A DNA stretch of 64,000 nt, taken from assembly GCA_963837735.1 (NCBI GenBank), contig CAWIOM010000005.1:62001-126000 (forward strand), written 5' to 3'. This DNA is from VRUE01 sp963837735 (GTDB taxonomy: Bacteria; Actinomycetota; Thermoleophilia; Solirubrobacterales; 70-9). Under the pieces are notes generated by a model. The model made no database searches and was not told where the DNA came from. It saw nothing but the letters and a program-made list of their open reading frames with translations. A program made the translations under genes and the position numbers. Shown here in pieces: positions 26,588 to 34,528 of this stretch (its first letter is position 1; each line of letters begins with the position of its first letter).

Positions 26588-27976
26588 ATGAGTGAGGGGC
26601 TCGAGGCGTCCCGGAGGAGGGCGCGACGCAACGTCGTCTTGACCGCGGCCATCGCCGGGCTCGGCGGGCTGCTGTTCGGCTACGACACGGGTGTCATCGC
26701 CGGCGCCCTGCTCTTCATCAAGGGCGACTTCGGGTTGAGCAGCTTCGAACAGGGGCTGGTCGTCGCCGCGGTCCCGATCGGGGCCGTCTTCGGCGCCGCC
26801 TTCGCCGGGCCGGCGGCCGATCGGTACGGGCGGCGAGTGATGATCCTCTCGGCGGCCGGGGTCTTCATCCTCGGCGCCCTCGCCAGCGCCGCGGCCCAGG
26901 GGGTCGAGGTCCTGGTGATCGCCCGGGTGGTGATCGGCGTCGCGATCGGCCTCGCCTCGGCTGCCGCGCCGGTCTACATCTCCGAGGTCGCGCCGCCGGA
27001 GAGCCGCGGGCGCCTGGTCAGCTTCTTCCAGCTCGCCGTGACGATCGGCATCCTCGTCGCCTACCTGGTCGGCCTCGCCTTCGACCACATCGAAGGCTGG
27101 CGCTGGATGCTCGGGCTCGGCGTCGTGCCGGCGCTGGCCCTCGCCTTCGGGATGCTGCGCATGCCGCAGAGCCCGCGCTGGCTTGTGATGACCGGCGACG
27201 ACTTCGCCGCGCGGGCGACGCTGGCCAAGATCCGGGTCGACGACCCGGACACGATCGACCGCGAGATCGACGAGATCAAGGGCAGCATCGACGCCAAGCC
27301 GGGTGGCTGGAGCGATCTGCTCCAGCCGGTCGTCAAAGCGGCGTTGGTCGTCGGCGTCGGCCTCGCGATCCTCCAGCAGGTGACGGGGATCAACACGGTC
27401 ATCTACTACGCGCCGACGATCGTCGAATACACCGGCGTCGACTCCTCCGCCGGATCGATCCTCGCCGCCGTCGGCGTCGGCGTGATCAACGTCGCCTTCA
27501 CCGTCCTCGCCCTGCGCCTGCTCGATCGGGCCGGGCGCCGCACCCTGCTCATGATCGGCGTCAGCGGCATGGTCGTCTCGCTCTTCGCCCTCGGTGCCGC
27601 CTTCAAGATCTCAGGCGGCGACAGCACCCTCGGCTCGATCGTCGCGATCGGCAGCCTGATGACCTACGTGGCGTCCTTCGCGATCAGCCTCGGGCCGATC
27701 TTCTGGCTGCTCAACGCCGAGATCTACCCGCTCAGCGTGCGCAGCAAGGCCGCCGGCCTCGGGACGATGGCGAACTGGACCTTCAACTTCATCGTCTCCC
27801 TCACCTTCCTGCTGCTGATCGACGCGATCGGCGAAAGCGGCGCCTTCTGGTTCTACGGCTGCGTCGGGATCGTCACCCTCGTCTTCTGCTGGAAGCTCGT
27901 CCCCGAGACCAAGGGCAAACGCCTCGAGGACATCCAGGCCTACTTCCAGGCCCGGGTCGACCGCCGCCGGGCCTAG
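26588..27976 (+). CDS. Sugar porter family MFS transporter (sugar:H+ symporter)
   Basis: 462 residues and intact. Twelve helices are expected. Family signatures are all present: GGLLFGYDTGVIAGALLF in helix 1, PAADRYGRRVMIL in loop 2-3, ESRGRLVSFFQLAVTIGILV in helix 4-5, LQQVTGINTVIYYAPTIVEY in helix 7, LDRAGRRTLLMIG in loop 8-9 and the C-terminal VPETKGKRLEDI. Closest in pattern to xylose, arabinose or galactose proton symporters. The ATG at 26588 lies ten bases from the -10. No sugar-catabolic gene adjoins, so the substrate is open. The cytoplasmic N-terminus is short and basic. Confidence 0.92.
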   Translation: MSEGLEASRRRARRNVVLTAAIAGLGGLLFGYDTGVIAGALLFIKGDFGLSSFEQGLVVAAVPIGAVFGAAFAGPAADRYGRRVMILSAAGVFILGALASAAAQGVEVLVIARVVIGVAIGLASAAAPVYISEVAPPESRGRLVSFFQLAVTIGILVAYLVGLAFDHIEGWRWMLGLGVVPALALAFGMLRMPQSPRWLVMTGDDFAARATLAKIRVDDPDTIDREIDEIKGSIDAKPGGWSDLLQPVVKAALVVGVGLAILQQVTGINTVIYYAPTIVEYTGVDSSAGSILAAVGVGVINVAFTVLALRLLDRAGRRTLLMIGVSGMVVSLFALGAAFKISGGDSTLGSIVAIGSLMTYVASFAISLGPIFWLLNAEIYPLSVRSKAAGLGTMANWTFNFIVSLTFLLLIDAIGESGAFWFYGCVGIVTLVFCWKLVPETKGKRLEDIQAYFQARVDRRRA

Positions 27977-27989
27977 ACGATCCGACGGC

Positions 27990-28535
27990 TCAGTCCGCCC
28001 GCGCGGCCCGCCAGGCCGCCTCGGCGAGCTCCTCCTCGACCGGCCGCAACGACTCCAGCCGCCCCGCCAGCCAGAGGCGGGAGAGCTCCTGCGCCGGCCC
28101 GACCACCACCGCGTAGAAGACCTCCAGCGACATCTCCCGGATCCCCGGCCGCTCGATCCAGTCCTTGACGGTCTCGGCGAGGATCCGGTTCAGCCTCTGC
28201 AGGTCCTCGCCGGCGGCCGCCCTCGCGGTCCCGGCGCGGAGCAGGAAGCGGGCCCGCTCCGGATTGCGCTCGACCCAGCGCAGGTGGGTCCGGACCAGGG
28301 ACCTGACGCCCTCCTCCGCGCCGCGGGCGCGGCCCAGGGCCCGGATCACCCGCGCCTGGTAGTCGCCCAAGATCTCCAGGTAGAGCGCCGCCTCGATCCC
28401 CTCCTTGCCGCCGAAGTGGTGGTAGATCGAGCCGACGCTTGCTCCCGACCGGCGGCGGACGTCGTCGATCGCGATCTCGCCGCTGGCGGCGAAGGCCTCG
28501 AGCGCCGCAGCAATGATCGCCTCCTCTCGACTCAT
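27990..28535 (-). CDS. TetR-family regulator
   Basis: 181 residues, normal length. The helix-turn-helix is at residues 22-50 (IDDVRRRSGASVGSIYHHFG, GKEGIEAALY). The ligand domain contains LVRTHLRWVERNPERARFLL, found in a subgroup of actinobacterial TetR proteins. It is divergent from the small protein at 28557 with only 21 bp between start codons, entirely occupied by two overlapping palindromes. It therefore very likely represses itself and that neighbour. The effector is unknown. Confidence 0.86.
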   Translation of the reverse strand: MSREEAIIAAALEAFAASGEIAIDDVRRRSGASVGSIYHHFGGKEGIEAALYLEILGDYQARVIRALGRARGAEEGVRSLVRTHLRWVERNPERARFLLRAGTARAAAGEDLQRLNRILAETVKDWIERPGIREMSLEVFYAVVVGPAQELSRLWLAGRLESLRPVEEELAEAAWRAARAD

Positions 28536-28537
28536 GT

Positions 28538-28565
28538 TAGAATCATATTCTAGAACATGATTCTA
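28538..28565. promoter_or_regulatory. TetR operator: two overlapping palindromes
   Basis: TAGAAT-CAT-ATTCTA (28538-28552) is followed by the overlapping TAGAA-CATG-ATTCTA (28551-28565, imperfect by one base). They fill the whole gap between the TetR start and the divergent gene and run into the latter's first codons. Two dimers could bind side by side; TATTCT or TAGAAC can act as -10 elements. Confidence 0.65.
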
Positions 28566-29084
28566 CTCGACGAGGTCCTTCCCGAATACGACAGGCGCGA
28601 GCGCCACAGCCGCGCAACCGACGCACCCGCGGCCGACGTCTGGGAGGCGATCCACTCCCTGCGCGGCGAGGATCTGCGCCTGATGCGGATGCTGATGGGG
28701 GTCCGCTCGCTCGGCCGCAGCCGCCGCACCGACTCGCGGACGGTCCTCGAGGGCTTCGGGCGGATGGGCTTCCGCGTCGTCGGCGAGCGCCCCCCGAGCG
28801 AGTTCGTGATCGTCGGAATAGGGCGCTTCTGGCTGCCCTCGGGCGGCCTGCGGGAGGTCGAGGGTCTCGACGAGTTCGCCCGCTTCGACGACCCGGGGTA
28901 CGCCAAGGTCGCCTTCGACTTCCGGGTCGGAGACGGCGAGGTCTCGACCGAGACGCGAATCGCCGCCACCGACGCACAGGCCCGGCGCCGCTTCGGCCTC
29001 TACTGGACTCTGGTCCGCCCCGGCAGCGGGCTGATCCGGCGCGAGTGGCTGAAGGCGATCGCCGAGAGCGCCCGCGACCACTGA
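28557..29084 (+). CDS. SRPBCC/START-like small protein
   Basis: 175 residues. The start MILLDEVLPEYDRRERHSR is followed by DAPAADVWEAIHSLRGEDL, then RLMRMLMGVRSLG, strands FVIVGIGRFWLPSGG and VAFDFRVGDGEVSTETRIAA, and a long C-terminal helix RREWLKAIAESA. The alternation resembles SRPBCC helix-grip folds that bind hydrophobic ligands; no exact family is recognised. It is cytosolic with no signal. It is under the divergent TetR regulator, whose operator reaches into its start codon, and is the only obvious target of that regulator. The function could be ligand sequestration or lipid handling; that is inference. Confidence 0.6.
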   Translation: MILLDEVLPEYDRRERHSRATDAPAADVWEAIHSLRGEDLRLMRMLMGVRSLGRSRRTDSRTVLEGFGRMGFRVVGERPPSEFVIVGIGRFWLPSGGLREVEGLDEFARFDDPGYAKVAFDFRVGDGEVSTETRIAATDAQARRRFGLYWTLVRPGSGLIRREWLKAIAESARDH

Positions 29085-29101
29085 TCGGAGTCCCCACTAG
29101 C

Positions 29102-29107
29102 TACGCT
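29102..29107 (+). promoter_or_regulatory. -10 box of metF, leaderless arrangement
   Basis: TACGCT six bases before the ATG at 29114, with no ribosome-binding sequence in between. The -35 region would fall in the end of the previous gene and has no clear TTGACA match. Confidence 0.35.
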
Positions 29108-29113
29108 GCCGGG

Positions 29114-30028
29114 ATGCGCATCGACGAGATCATCGCCTCGCCCGAGCCGACCTTCTCGGTCGAGTTCTTCCCGCCCAAGACCGAGGAGGCCGCGGAGCAG
29201 CTCTTCGCGACCGCCCGCTCGCTCGCCGAGCTCGAGCTCGACTTCGCCTCCGTCACCTACGGGGCCGGGGGCTCGACCCGCGAGGGCACGGTCGAGATCA
29301 CCAGGGCACTGAAGGACGACGTCGGGCTCGAGACGATGGCCCACCTGAGCTGCGTCGGCGAGACCAGGGAGGGCCTCTCGAAGACGCTCGACCGGATCGC
29401 CGATGCCGGGATCGAGAACGTCTTCGCCCTGCGTGGCGACCCTCCCCGCGGCGAAACCGGCTTCGTCCAGCCCGAGGGCGGCCTGGGCAGCGCCGCCGAG
29501 CTGGCCGAGTTCGTCTCGGCGGGATGGGACTTCACGATCGGCGCTGCCTGCTTCCCCGAGGTCCATCCCGAGGCCCCCGACCTCGACACCGACCTCGCCT
29601 ACCTGAAGACGAAGGTCGACTCGGGCGCATCCTTCCTGATCACCCAGCTCTTCTTCGACAACCAGGTCTACTTCGACTTCGTCGCCGCCGCCCGGGCTCG
29701 GGGGATCGGCGTGCCGATCCTCGCCGGCGTCATCCCTGTCGCCAGCTTCGCCCAGACCAAGCGCATCTGCAACCTCTGCGACGCCTCGATCCCGCCGCGT
29801 CTGGAGGCCGCGTTCGCGGCCGCCGCGGGCGACGAGCGCGCCGAGTTCGAGCTCGGCATCGCCTTCGCCGCCCAGCAGTGCTCCGAGCTGCTGATCGCCG
29901 GTGTCCCCGGGATCCACTTCTACGCGCTCAACCGAGCGCCGGCCACCTGCGCGGTGCTCGGCGCCCTGCGCGCCGCCCGGCCCTGGGATCGGGGCACGGC
30001 GGCTGACACGCTGGCGAAGGCCGACTAG
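29114..30028 (+). CDS. metF: 5,10-methylenetetrahydrofolate reductase
   Basis: 304 residues, normal for MetF. It reduces methylene-THF to methyl-THF with FAD, supplying methyl groups for methionine synthesis. The conserved N-terminal FSVEFFPPKTEEA contains the catalytic Glu. SVTYGAGGSTREGTVEI, TMAHLSCVGETREG and NVFALRGDPPRGE follow the usual barrel order. GAACFPEVHPEAPDLDTDLA, TQLFFDNQVYFDFV and VPGIHFYALNRAPATCAVL complete the FAD/folate site. The ATG at 29114 aligns with the usual start; an upstream in-frame extension to 29045 overlaps the previous gene and is rejected. The DUF3105 gene begins 13 bases after its stop. Confidence 0.93.
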   Translation: MRIDEIIASPEPTFSVEFFPPKTEEAAEQLFATARSLAELELDFASVTYGAGGSTREGTVEITRALKDDVGLETMAHLSCVGETREGLSKTLDRIADAGIENVFALRGDPPRGETGFVQPEGGLGSAAELAEFVSAGWDFTIGAACFPEVHPEAPDLDTDLAYLKTKVDSGASFLITQLFFDNQVYFDFVAAARARGIGVPILAGVIPVASFAQTKRICNLCDASIPPRLEAAFAAAAGDERAEFELGIAFAAQQCSELLIAGVPGIHFYALNRAPATCAVLGALRAARPWDRGTAADTLAKAD

Positions 30029-30031
30029 ACT
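30026..30031 (+). promoter_or_regulatory. -10 box TAGACT using the metF stop codon
   Basis: The TAG stop of metF (30026-30028) forms the first half of TAGACT, ten bases upstream of the ATG of the DUF3105 gene. It may give the downstream gene its own promoter with a very short leader. Confidence 0.3.
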
Positions 30032-30041
30032 TCTCGGCCCG

Positions 30042-30824
30042 ATGGCGAATCGCAGGGAAGAAGAGCGCGAGCGGCTGCGGCAGGCCCGCGAGGAAAAGGA
30101 AAGCTCGCACACCAGCTCGGAGCGCAAACGGCTGCTGCTCGGCTACGGCGTCGCCGGCCTGATCGGCCTTGTCGTGGTCGTCGGGATCGTCGTCGCCCTG
30201 GTTTCCTCGGGCGGCGGCAGCGGCGGCGACTCCGCCCACATCAATCTTCAGAGCGGCTCCAGCAACGGCGTCTCGCCCGACGATCGCAGCGGCACGAAGA
30301 TCGTCGCGGTCAAGGTCATGAGCCCCCAGCAGGCGGCGAAGAAGGCCGGCTGCGTGCTGCGCCTGAAGCTCAAGGACGAGGGGCATACCCACCTGCCGAG
30401 CGGCAGCGAAGCACCCGAATACAAGACCAACCCGCCGACCTCGGGCAACCACGTCGAACCGCCCTACCAGCAGGCCGACGGCGCCTACAGCGAAATGCCG
30501 CTGCTGATCGACATGGTCCACTCGCTCGAGCACGGCCGCATGGAGATCCAGTACAGCCCGGACCTGCCGGACGCCGCCCAGCTCGAACTGAAGGGCCTCT
30601 ACGAAACGATGTACGCGGGGACCCTGCTCTTCCCCAACGACGAAATGCCCTACGAAGTCGCGGCGACGACCTGGACCAACCTGCTCGGCTGCAAGAAGTA
30701 CGAGGGGGAGAAGACCCTCGACGCGATCGCCGCCTTCGGCAAGGCGACCTGGGGTCGGTACGGCGGCGAGCCGGTCCGAGGCTTCACCTTCACCGGCCCG
30801 ACTCCGAAGAAGCCGGAAGCCTGA
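30042..30824 (+). CDS. DUF3105 membrane-anchored extracytoplasmic protein
   Basis: 260 residues. A charged cytoplasmic N-terminus (REEERERLRQAREEKESS) precedes one transmembrane helix at residues 32-55 (LIGLVVVVGIVVALV). A Gly/Ser linker then leads to the outside domain. DUF3105 hallmarks are NPPTSGNHVEPPYQQADGAY near residue 130 and VHSLEHGRMEIQYSP near residue 163; the two conserved His suggest a metal or ligand site. The end is PVRGFTFTGPTPKKPEA. The role of DUF3105 proteins is unknown. The gene is intact and close behind metF but probably with its own -10. It converges on the FemAB-like gene with seven bases between stops. Confidence 0.88.
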   Translation: MANRREEERERLRQAREEKESSHTSSERKRLLLGYGVAGLIGLVVVVGIVVALVSSGGGSGGDSAHINLQSGSSNGVSPDDRSGTKIVAVKVMSPQQAAKKAGCVLRLKLKDEGHTHLPSGSEAPEYKTNPPTSGNHVEPPYQQADGAYSEMPLLIDMVHSLEHGRMEIQYSPDLPDAAQLELKGLYETMYAGTLLFPNDEMPYEVAATTWTNLLGCKKYEGEKTLDAIAAFGKATWGRYGGEPVRGFTFTGPTPKKPEA

Positions 30825-30831
30825 GCCCCCG

Positions 30832-31813
30832 CTAGGCGGGAGCGCGGTAGGCCGGGAAGAAGCCGCCGGCGTCGCGGCCGCCCGTGAGACGGGCGTAGGC
30901 AGCCGGGTCGCAGACCAGCTCCGACGTGCTCCAGGGCTGCTCGCGATTGGCGAAGCCGCGCTTGAACTCCTCGAGACGGTCGCCGCGCGAGAGGCCGCCG
31001 CCGAGGTTGAGCGGCAGCCCGAGCTCGCGCGAGAGCTCGACGAGGGCGGCGACCACGTTCTTCATCGGCGAGTCGCGCAGGTGAGAGTCGGCGCTTCCGC
31101 TCAGGTAGTAGTGGAGGAAGCCGTCGCTGCGGGCGGCGATCGAGGCGGCGGCGACGCCTCCCTCCGGCCCACTCGCGAGCGCCAGCCATGTGCCCCCGGC
31201 CTCGAGGATGCGGTCGAAGTAGCGGGCGCCGAAGAAGTAACGCTCGCCGGCGCCGGCGCGGCGCATCGTCTGCTCGTAGACCTCGAGGAAGCCGGCCCGC
31301 TGCCGCGGCGGCCGTCTCGCGGCCCGGGGACGAGCCGCAGCGAGTAGCCGTTGCGGCAGGTTCTTGTTGATCTGGTTGCGGTCGCTGGAGCGCTGCTCTT
31401 GGCGGGCAGCTCCGGGTCGGCGAGCAGGACGATGTTGCGCTCCTGCGAGCCGGCCAGCGGGGGTGGGTCGTCAAGCGTGTGGCGAATGAAGGCGCTGACC
31501 AGCCCCGTGGCGGAGAAATCGACCCGGTCGGGTCGAGCGAGAGCGCACTTTTGCCCGCATACCGGGAAGAACTGCGCTCGCGCGCGGAGACGATGCCCGG
31601 GTAGCCGTAGGGGGAGATCGCGTCGCGCTCGGGGCCCGCGTCGATTTCGCGGACGATCAGCGGCGCCAGGAGCTCCGCCTCGGCGGCGTCGATCCTCAGG
31701 GTGTGGGTGACGCCCTCGGCGTCGAGGAAGGGGCGCGAGCGGAAGAAGTCGTCGCCGACCGCGGCTTCGCCGCGGTCCTCGATCAACTCCGCCCTGGCGC
31801 CCGGGGCGCTCAC
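30832..31813 (-). CDS. FemAB/GNAT-fold acyltransferase (Acetyltransf_6 type)
   Basis: About 325 residues, split by at least three frame changes (near 31600, 31480 and 31300). The N-terminal part has DAAEAELLAPLIVREIDAG and SPYGYPGIVSARE. The central pieces read NKNLRNGYSLRLV in another frame. The last 144 residues are continuous: MRRAGAGERYFFGARYFDRI, LALASGPEGGVAAASIAARS, DGFLHYYLSGSADSHLRDSP and KNVVAALVELSRELGLP. The pattern of tandem GNAT folds, the aromatic YY and the LNLGGGLS strand match FemAB/FemX-like peptidyl or acyl transferases linked to cell-wall or exopolysaccharide work. Start GTG 31813 overlaps the GNAT stop; it ends an operon that begins in the glycan locus. Confidence 0.68.
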
Positions 31814-32355
31814 CGCAGCAGGTCCGCGGCGGCGGCGCGGAAGTCGTCGGGGAGGACCGCCCAGACCTCCAGGTCGAAGCGCTCGCCGTCGCGCTCGTCG
31901 TGATTCTCGAGCGTCTCGACGTAGTGCCAGCCGAGCCCGGCGACGGTCCGCTTCGCCGCCTCGTTGAAGGCCGGGATCTCTCCGTAGACGCGGTGGGCGC
32001 CGAACTCGTCGAAGGCCCTGGCGATCGTCAGCGCCTCGGCGCGCCGTCCGACGCCGCTGCGGCGAATTTCGTCGCCGATCAGGGCCCCGAGCTCGGGCCC
32101 CCCCTCGCGGGTCAGGCCGTACAGGGCGGTGAAGCCGACGGGCTCGGGACGGCCGGCGACGAGGATCGCGTACTTGCGGTCCTCGCCCGAGTCGTCCATC
32201 GCCCGGCCGACCCAGGCCTCGGCCTCCTCGAGGGAGAAGCTCTGCCGCTGCACGACCAGCGTCTTCGTCGCCCGCCGGTTGTTGAACCAGCGGTGGACGG
32301 CGGCGGCGTCGCCGGGCTCGAAGGGGCGCAGGCTGACCTCGGGGGGCGCGCTCAC
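31810..32355 (-). CDS. GNAT-family N-acetyltransferase (RimJ/RimL-like)
   Basis: 181 residues from the GTG at 32355, overlapping the HD gene's TGA (GTGA). The acyl-CoA site is in PELGALIGDEIRRSGVGRRA, in the place of the R/QxxGxG/A motif. HRWFNNRRATKTLVV at the N-terminus and FDEFGAHRVYGEIPAFNEAA then KRTVAGLGWHYVETLENH at the C-terminus are typical of RimJ/RimL-type enzymes that acetylate amino sugars or N-termini. It is between HD and FemAB-like genes in one coupled set. A nucleotide-amino-sugar acceptor is possible given the glycan genes upstream. Confidence 0.84.
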   Translation of the reverse strand: MSAPPEVSLRPFEPGDAAAVHRWFNNRRATKTLVVQRQSFSLEEAEAWVGRAMDDSGEDRKYAILVAGRPEPVGFTALYGLTREGGPELGALIGDEIRRSGVGRRAEALTIARAFDEFGAHRVYGEIPAFNEAAKRTVAGLGWHYVETLENHDERDGERFDLEVWAVLPDDFRAAAADLLR

Positions 32356-33119
32356 GGCCTCAGGGGTGCGAGGCGGATCGCGAGCGGGAAGCCGCAGCGG
32401 GACAGCAGGGCGAAGCGACCGTCCGGCACCGCCTTCGACTCGGCGCGGACGGCGGCCGCCAGGTCGGACTTGAAGCTCTTCTCGCGCGGGTGTCGACGCA
32501 GCACCTCCTCGACGTTCTCGGCGGAGACGTCCCAGAGGCGCAGGCCGGCGACGTCCGTCATCGCCCCCCACTGGACGTAGCAACCGAGCGCCCCGTCGCG
32601 GTCGACCCGCACGCCCGGCGTCGCGTGGGCGCAGATCGCATCCGCGATCTCCTCACCCTCCTCCGTGCCGACCCCGGCCCGCTCGGCGCAGGCGAGCGCG
32701 CGGTCGGCGCTGCGCAGCGTGAAGTCCTGGCCCGGGTACGGCTCGGCGATGCCGTGGTCGTGGAGCAGCGCCGCGCAGTAGAAGAGCTCGCGGTCGGGCT
32801 CGCTGCCGTCGAGCGCCGCCAGCGCCAGCCCGAACATCCAGGTTCGGTAGGAATGCCCGACGACGAAGCCGGGCTGCTCGGCGCAGGCCTCCTCCGCCTC
32901 CCGCGCCAGCCTCGAGTCGGGAGGGGCGAAGCTCTTCGCGTCGATCCCGGCGGCGCCGGGGGCCCGCCGCCCGAGCGCCAGTTTCAGGCGCCCGGCGACG
33001 TTCACCGCCTGGCCCCTGGCTATCTCGCCGAGCAGCCGGCGCCGCTCACGGGCGGAGAGCCGCCCGCCGCCGTGGCGGGTCCAGGCGAGCCCACCGAGCC
33101 GGGCCGGATCGGGCCTCAC
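32352..33119 (-). CDS. HD-domain protein
   Basis: 255 residues from the GTG at 33119, nine bases after the preceding stop. Residues 60-200 carry an HD-type metal phosphohydrolase core: FVVGHSYRTWMFGLALAALD gives the first His, FYCAALLHDHGIAEPYPG the HD pair, and DAICAHATPGV a later His. This is the arrangement of the stand-alone HD family (often annotated as cyanamide hydratase-like or phosphohydrolase). The substrate is unknown. The N-terminal 60 residues are basic and helical. Tightly coupled with MBL-fold and GNAT genes. Confidence 0.78.
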   Translation of the reverse strand: MRPDPARLGGLAWTRHGGGRLSARERRRLLGEIARGQAVNVAGRLKLALGRRAPGAAGIDAKSFAPPDSRLAREAEEACAEQPGFVVGHSYRTWMFGLALAALDGSEPDRELFYCAALLHDHGIAEPYPGQDFTLRSADRALACAERAGVGTEEGEEIADAICAHATPGVRVDRDGALGCYVQWGAMTDVAGLRLWDVSAENVEEVLRRHPREKSFKSDLAAAVRAESKAVPDGRFALLSRCGFPLAIRLAPLRP

Positions 33120-33127
33120 GCCTCGCC

Positions 33128-33914
33128 TCAGACCTCGATCGCGACCGGCTGCGCGGCGCTCAGCCAGCGCACCCGGTCCTCGATCCCGGCCTCGGCGAAG
33201 GCGGACTCGATCTCCTCGCGGCCCTGGCGGAAGTGCTTCCAGCCCTCGTAGTGGAGCGGGACCAGCGTCTTCAGCTCGAACTCGCGGGCGACGCGCACCG
33301 CCTCGGCCGCGTTCATCGTGTAGCGGGCCGGGCCGCTGACCGGGAAGCGAACGCCGCCGAGGTGGACGATCGCGGTGCCGACGTCGAAGCGCTCGGCGAC
33401 CTCCGGGATGCCGCCGAACCAGACCGTGTCGCCGGTGATCCAGAGGGCCCCGTCGCGCTGGCCCTCCCACTCGAGCAGGAAGCCGGCCACCTCGCCGACG
33501 ATCGGCCGGCTGAGCGGCGGCCCGTGGCGACAGGGCGTCGCCGTGATCCGCACCTCGGCGCCGCCCGGCGCCCGCAGCGCCGTCGAGCTCCACGGGGCGA
33601 GGCCGAGGGCGTTGCCGCCGAGGCGCTTCTCACCCGCGGGGGTGGTCACCACCCTCCCCGCCGATGGCAGCATCTCGCGGCCGGCGTCGTCGAGGTTGTC
33701 GTCGTGATGGTCGTGGCTGAGCAGAACGGCGTCGATCGGCGCCAGCTCGGCCGGGCTCAGCGCCGGGTCCTGCAGCTTCCGCGACGAGGTCCCCCAGCCG
33801 AAGTTGTATTTGCGGCCGCGATTTGTCGAAGGTCGGGTCGGTGAGCAGCCGCAGCCCCTCGACCTCGAGCAGGGCGGTCGGGCCGCCGACGTAGGTGATC
33901 TGGACCTCTGACAT
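33128..33914 (-). CDS. MBL-fold metal-dependent hydrolase (UlaG/NAPE-PLD-like)
   Basis: About 261 residues starting MSEVQITYVGGPTALLEVEG then LRLLTDPTFD. The metal site is AVLLSHDHHDDNLDDAGREM (HxHxD-type), with later ligands in TPCRHGPPLSRP, WITGDTVWFGGIPEVAE and LVPLHYEGWKHFRQG. This matches the UlaG-like L-ascorbate-lactonase / phospholipase-D-like branch of the superfamily; the substrate is unknown. One extra base near 33825 splits the N-terminus. It lies between the sugar transferase (upstream) and the HD gene, with the same orientation. Confidence 0.85.
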
Positions 33915-33952
33915 CCGGGCAAGCCTATTCGGGAGCGGGCTGCCGGTGGCGG

Positions 33953-34528
33953 CTAATCGGGCGCCAGGCCGTGGCCGGTGACCAGCAGCCAGACGGTCTT
34001 CGAGCAGGATGCGGAGGTCGAGGAGCGGGCTGCGGTGGTCGACGTAGTGGACGTCGAGCTCGATCCGCTCCTCCCAGGGAATGCCGGCCCTGCCCTGGAC
34101 CTGGGCCCAGCCGGTGATCCCGGGGCGGACCTCGTGGCGGCGGCGCTGGCGCGCCGTGTAGTCGTCGACCTGGGCGGGGATCGTCGGCCGCGGCCCGACG
34201 ATCGCCATCTCGCCGCGCAGGACGTTGACCAGGTTGGGGATCTCGTCGAGCGAGGTGCGGCGCAGGACCGCGGCCGGCCCCGGTGACGCGGGGGTCGTCG
34301 CGGGTCACCGCGGTGCCGATCCCCACCGGGTCGGAGCCGACCACCATCGTGCGCAGCTTGAGCAACTCGAACTCGGCTCCGCCGAGCCCGACCCGCCGCT
34401 GCCGGTAGAGGACCGGGCCGCGGCTGCCGAGCCTGATCGCGATCGCCGCGACCAGGAGGACGGGAGAAAGAATCACCAGCGCCAGAACCGCGATGCCGAT
34501 GTCGAAGATCTCGCGGCATTCCGTTCAC
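33953..34528 (-). CDS. Undecaprenyl-phosphate sugar-phosphotransferase (bacterial sugar transferase)
   Basis: About 190 residues, the length of the catalytic domain of WbaP/WecP-like initiating enzymes. These put the first sugar-phosphate onto undecaprenyl phosphate at the inner membrane. Residues 1-25 form the membrane helix (IFDIGIAVLALVILSPVLLV). Then come GSRGPVLYRQRRVGLGG, FELLKLRTMV, DEIPNLVNVLRGEMAIVGPR and PGITGWAQVQGR, all family signatures, and the end LLVTGHGLAPD. Shifts near 34515, 34280 and 33995 are one-base type. The GTG at 34528 overlaps the glycosyltransferase stop. It supplies the lipid-linked start of the glycan built by the neighbouring genes. Confidence 0.85.
   Translation of the reverse strand: MNGMPRDLRHRHRGSGAGDSFSRPPGRGDRDQARQPRPGPLPAAAGRARRSRVRVAQAAHDGGRLRPGGDRHRGDPRRPPRHRGRPRSCAAPRSTRSPTWSTSCAARWRSSGRGRRSPPRSTTTRRASAAATRSAPGSPAGPRSRAGPAFPGRSGSSSTSTTSTTAARSSTSASCSKTVWLLVTGHGLAPD

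Noticed and set aside
29045..29114. Upstream extension of metF
   Set aside because: It overlaps the previous gene, does not match the family N-terminus, and the -10 box lies inside it.
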